From contig JAAHHL010000416.1 in assembly GCA_010672185.1 (NCBI GenBank), positions 1-6,467 on the forward strand: a stretch of 6,467 bases of DNA, written 5' to 3'. A program made the position numbers and the translations under genes. Below the pieces are notes generated by a model. That model saw only the letters and a program-made list of their open reading frames with translations. It was not told the DNA's origin and did not search any database. Positions 5,042 through 6,467 of this stretch are shown here, piece after piece. Source of the DNA: Caldora sp. SIO3E6. GTDB taxonomy: Bacteria > Cyanobacteriota > Cyanobacteriia > Cyanobacteriales > Coleofasciculaceae. Within the stretch, counting starts at the first letter, position 1; the number at the start of each line of letters is the position of its first letter.

Positions 5042-5045
5042 AACC

Positions 5046-6260
5046 ATGCAACTTGATAATCCCCTGATCCGTGCTCCAGCCTTAGAAGACACAATTGATT
5101 TTCATCCCCTCATTGTTGCACCCAACACGTTGCTAGTAGAAGTAATCGCTTTAATCAGTCAGGCACGAGGCAGCAGTTGCTCACTACCCAATGTGGAATC
5201 CCTATCAGATTCCAAACCAATTACTAGTACTCGCTCTAGTTGTGTCTTAGTGATGCAAGATGAACGATTGCTGGGTATCTTTACTGAGCGGGATATCGTC
5301 AAACTCACAGCTAATGGTACGAATTTTGCTGGGGTAAAGGTTAGCGAAGTTATGATACAGCAAGTAGTTACCTTACCTCAAGCTGCGGCTCAGGATATTT
5401 TCGCTGCTCTATTTCTGTTTCGTCGCTATCGGATTCGTCACCTACCGATTGTGGACAATTACGGTAAACTAGTCGGTATCGTTTCGCCAGAAAGTATACG
5501 TCGGGTGTTGCGTCCGGCAAATCTCCTCAAGTTACGGCGAGTGTCAGAGGTGATGAGTCGGGAAGTAGTTCATGCCCCATTGACAGCTTCAGTCCTAACT
5601 TTAGCGCAGCTAATGACCAAAAAACGAGTTAGTTGTGTTGTAATCACGGAGGGAGATGAGGAAGAGCGGTTGCTGCCGGTGGGGATTGTCACTGAGCGGG
5701 ATATTGTACAATTTCAGTCTTTACAGCTAAATCTCTCCACAACCGAAGCTCAGGTAGTTATGAGTACACCCCTATTTCTTCTGAACCCTGAGGATTCTTT
5801 ATGGACTGCTCATCAAGAAATGCAACAGCGGCATGTGCGGCGCTTAGTGGTGTCTTGGAATTGGGGACAAAGGCTAGGTATCGTTACTCAGACTAGCCTA
5901 CTGCGAGTATTTGACCCGATGGAAATGTATGGCATAGTAGAAACTCTACAACAAACAGTCCAGCAACTGGAAGTAGAACGCTTACAAAACGTCAATGTTC
6001 AATCAAGACAACCAAAGCCTCAAGGTTTAAATTCTCCACCACAGCTGGAAGTTATTAATAGTAACCACAACCAACTGACTGATACGACACATCAACAACT
6101 TTCTACTCTCCTATCCACGATTCAAATTTCTCTGGAGAGCCTAGTTAAAGAACCCAACCTATCCCCAGAGTTACGGCAGAGTAGGCTTAATGCCGTTTTA
6201 GCCGATATTCAGCAGATGCGTAACCTTATGCAAAGTCCTCTACAAAAATTTGTTAACTAG
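5046..6260 (+). CDS. Four-CBS-domain regulatory protein
   Basis: A 404-residue soluble protein with two tandem CBS pairs. CBS domains bind adenosine nucleotides or similar ligands and control a partner or a fused output domain. The repeats lie at roughly residues 14-90, 97-155, 166-225 and 234-290, with signatures GIFTERDI (77-84), GIVSPESI (144-151), GIVTERDI (213-220) and GIVTQTSL (278-285). CBS1 has a Ser/Cys-rich insertion (about 41-66). After CBS4 a coiled coil (about 294-316, MYGIVETLQQTVQQLEVERL) resembles the linker that joins CBS modules to PAS or histidine-kinase parts in longer cyanobacterial proteins. Here a low-complexity linker and a helical tail (346-400) follow instead. The tail begins HQQLSTLLSTI, faintly like a histidine-kinase H-box, but has no ATPase domain. 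The start agrees with the usual N-terminus (MQL...APALE), although no ribosome site is visible. Confidence 0.85.
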   Translation: MQLDNPLIRAPALEDTIDFHPLIVAPNTLLVEVIALISQARGSSCSLPNVESLSDSKPITSTRSSCVLVMQDERLLGIFTERDIVKLTANGTNFAGVKVSEVMIQQVVTLPQAAAQDIFAALFLFRRYRIRHLPIVDNYGKLVGIVSPESIRRVLRPANLLKLRRVSEVMSREVVHAPLTASVLTLAQLMTKKRVSCVVITEGDEEERLLPVGIVTERDIVQFQSLQLNLSTTEAQVVMSTPLFLLNPEDSLWTAHQEMQQRHVRRLVVSWNWGQRLGIVTQTSLLRVFDPMEMYGIVETLQQTVQQLEVERLQNVNVQSRQPKPQGLNSPPQLEVINSNHNQLTDTTHQQLSTLLSTIQISLESLVKEPNLSPELRQSRLNAVLADIQQMRNLMQSPLQKFVN

Positions 6261-6304
6261 GGTTTGGGAGAATAAGTAATAAGTAATAAGTAATAAGTAA
6301 TAAG
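6254..6304 (+). repeat. Repeat copy A: TAACTAGGGT header plus AATAAGT array at the CBS stop
   Basis: TAACTAGGGT (6254-6263), which contains the CBS stop codon TAG, is followed by TTGGGAG and almost five AATAAGT units (6271-6304). The same arrangement recurs at 6341-6391 as copy B, 87 bases further on. Confidence 0.8.
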
Positions 6305-6312
6305 CAGTAGTA

Positions 6313-6324
6313 GGACTTCAGTCC
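6313..6324. repeat. Small palindrome GGACTTCAGTCC
   Basis: GGACT and AGTCC pair around TC, between the two AATAAGT arrays. A second short palindrome, CCCTAACTAGGG, follows at 6338-6349. No T-tract follows either, so terminator function is unlikely; they look like parts of a dispersed intergenic repeat. Confidence 0.45.
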
Positions 6325-6467
6325 AAAAAGAAGCAAGCCCTAACTAGGGTCTGCTGAATAAGTAACAAGTAACAAGTAACAAGTAATAAGTAAGAAGGAA
6401 TGCAGCATTTATCCGCTGTATCCCCCAAAGTTACCCAGGGATTTTCCGGGTCGATGCCAGGTTTTTG
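6318..6467 (-). CDS. Possible 3' end of a minus-strand gene, read through heptamers
   Basis: A minus-strand frame enters at the right edge and stays open for 49 codons to TGA at 6318-6320. Its first part, KPGIDPENPWVTLGDTADKC, is polar and protein-like and lies outside the repeats. The rest (YLLLVTCYLLLIQQ and beyond) comes from the complement of the AATAAGT/AACAAGT array, which has no stop in any frame. If real, a gene upstream of the window ends with a repeat-encoded hydrophobic tail. I do not recognise the family. It could be a chance frame, since no start is inside the window. Confidence 0.35.
   Translation of the reverse strand, partial: QKPGIDPENPWVTLGDTADKCCIPSYLLLVTCYLLLIQQTLVRACFFLD
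6341..6391 (+). repeat. Repeat copy B: TAACTAGGGT header plus AATAAGT/AACAAGT array
   Basis: TAACTAGGGT, then CTGCTG, then five heptamers: AATAAGT, three AACAAGT, AATAAGT (6357-6391). The 19 bases at 6347-6365 equal the reverse complement of the trxA 3' end at 247-265. Confidence 0.85.

Noticed and set aside
4753..5094. Pro/Leu/Cys-rich minus-strand frames across the 9-bp array
   Set aside because: They are the complement of the repeat, with Pro-Leu/Cys periodicity imposed by the 9-bp unit, and overlap the CBS start. No ribosome site or family match is visible.

Overview
The window looks like chromosomal DNA of a filamentous, Nostocales-type cyanobacterium. It encodes a plant-type [2Fe-2S] ferredoxin and a thioredoxin. 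It has two GCGATCGC (HIP1) octamers, at 2212-2219 and 3909-3916. Nearly every intergenic gap carries short tandem repeats with 7-bp or 9-bp units (STRR type), as is known for this group. No rRNA, tRNA, CRISPR array or complete transposase gene was seen.

Layout. Positions 1-250 are repeat-rich and non-coding. On the minus strand lie a thioredoxin gene (251-583) and, upstream of it, a ferredoxin gene (809-1105), separated by a 225-bp gap with a palindromic repeat. Upstream of the ferredoxin gene is a 120-bp MITE-like element with perfect 14-bp terminal inverted repeats, then a frameshifted remnant (1356-1521). A secreted serine beta-lactamase-fold hydrolase is on the plus strand (1813-3156). 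It converges on a 5'-truncated gene remnant (3174-3404) and on a divergent adenylate-kinase-like gene (3458-4027). Divergent from the kinase is a 126-residue protein made only of the DNA-binding 'recombinase' region of large serine recombinases (4085-4465). After a 580-bp gap with a candidate promoter and a hierarchical 9-bp repeat, a four-CBS-domain regulator follows (5046-6260). The right end has two more heptamer arrays and possibly the 3' end of a minus-strand gene.

How the genes relate. Ferredoxin and thioredoxin are functionally linked through ferredoxin-thioredoxin reductase and are co-oriented, so shared redox regulation is plausible but not shown. The other genes do not form an obvious pathway. 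The kinase-like protein lacks residues used by classical adenylate kinases, and the recombinase-like protein lacks the catalytic domain, so neither should be given its family's textbook function without a test.

The most unusual pattern is the placement of the heptamer arrays. The stop codons of the thioredoxin and ferredoxin genes lie inside such arrays, and the CBS stop codon lies at the head of a repeat that carries one. Nineteen bases spanning the thioredoxin stop recur exactly, inverted, near the right end. A 7-bp unit containing TAA or TAG puts a stop in all three frames within three copies, so these arrays would terminate translation in any frame.
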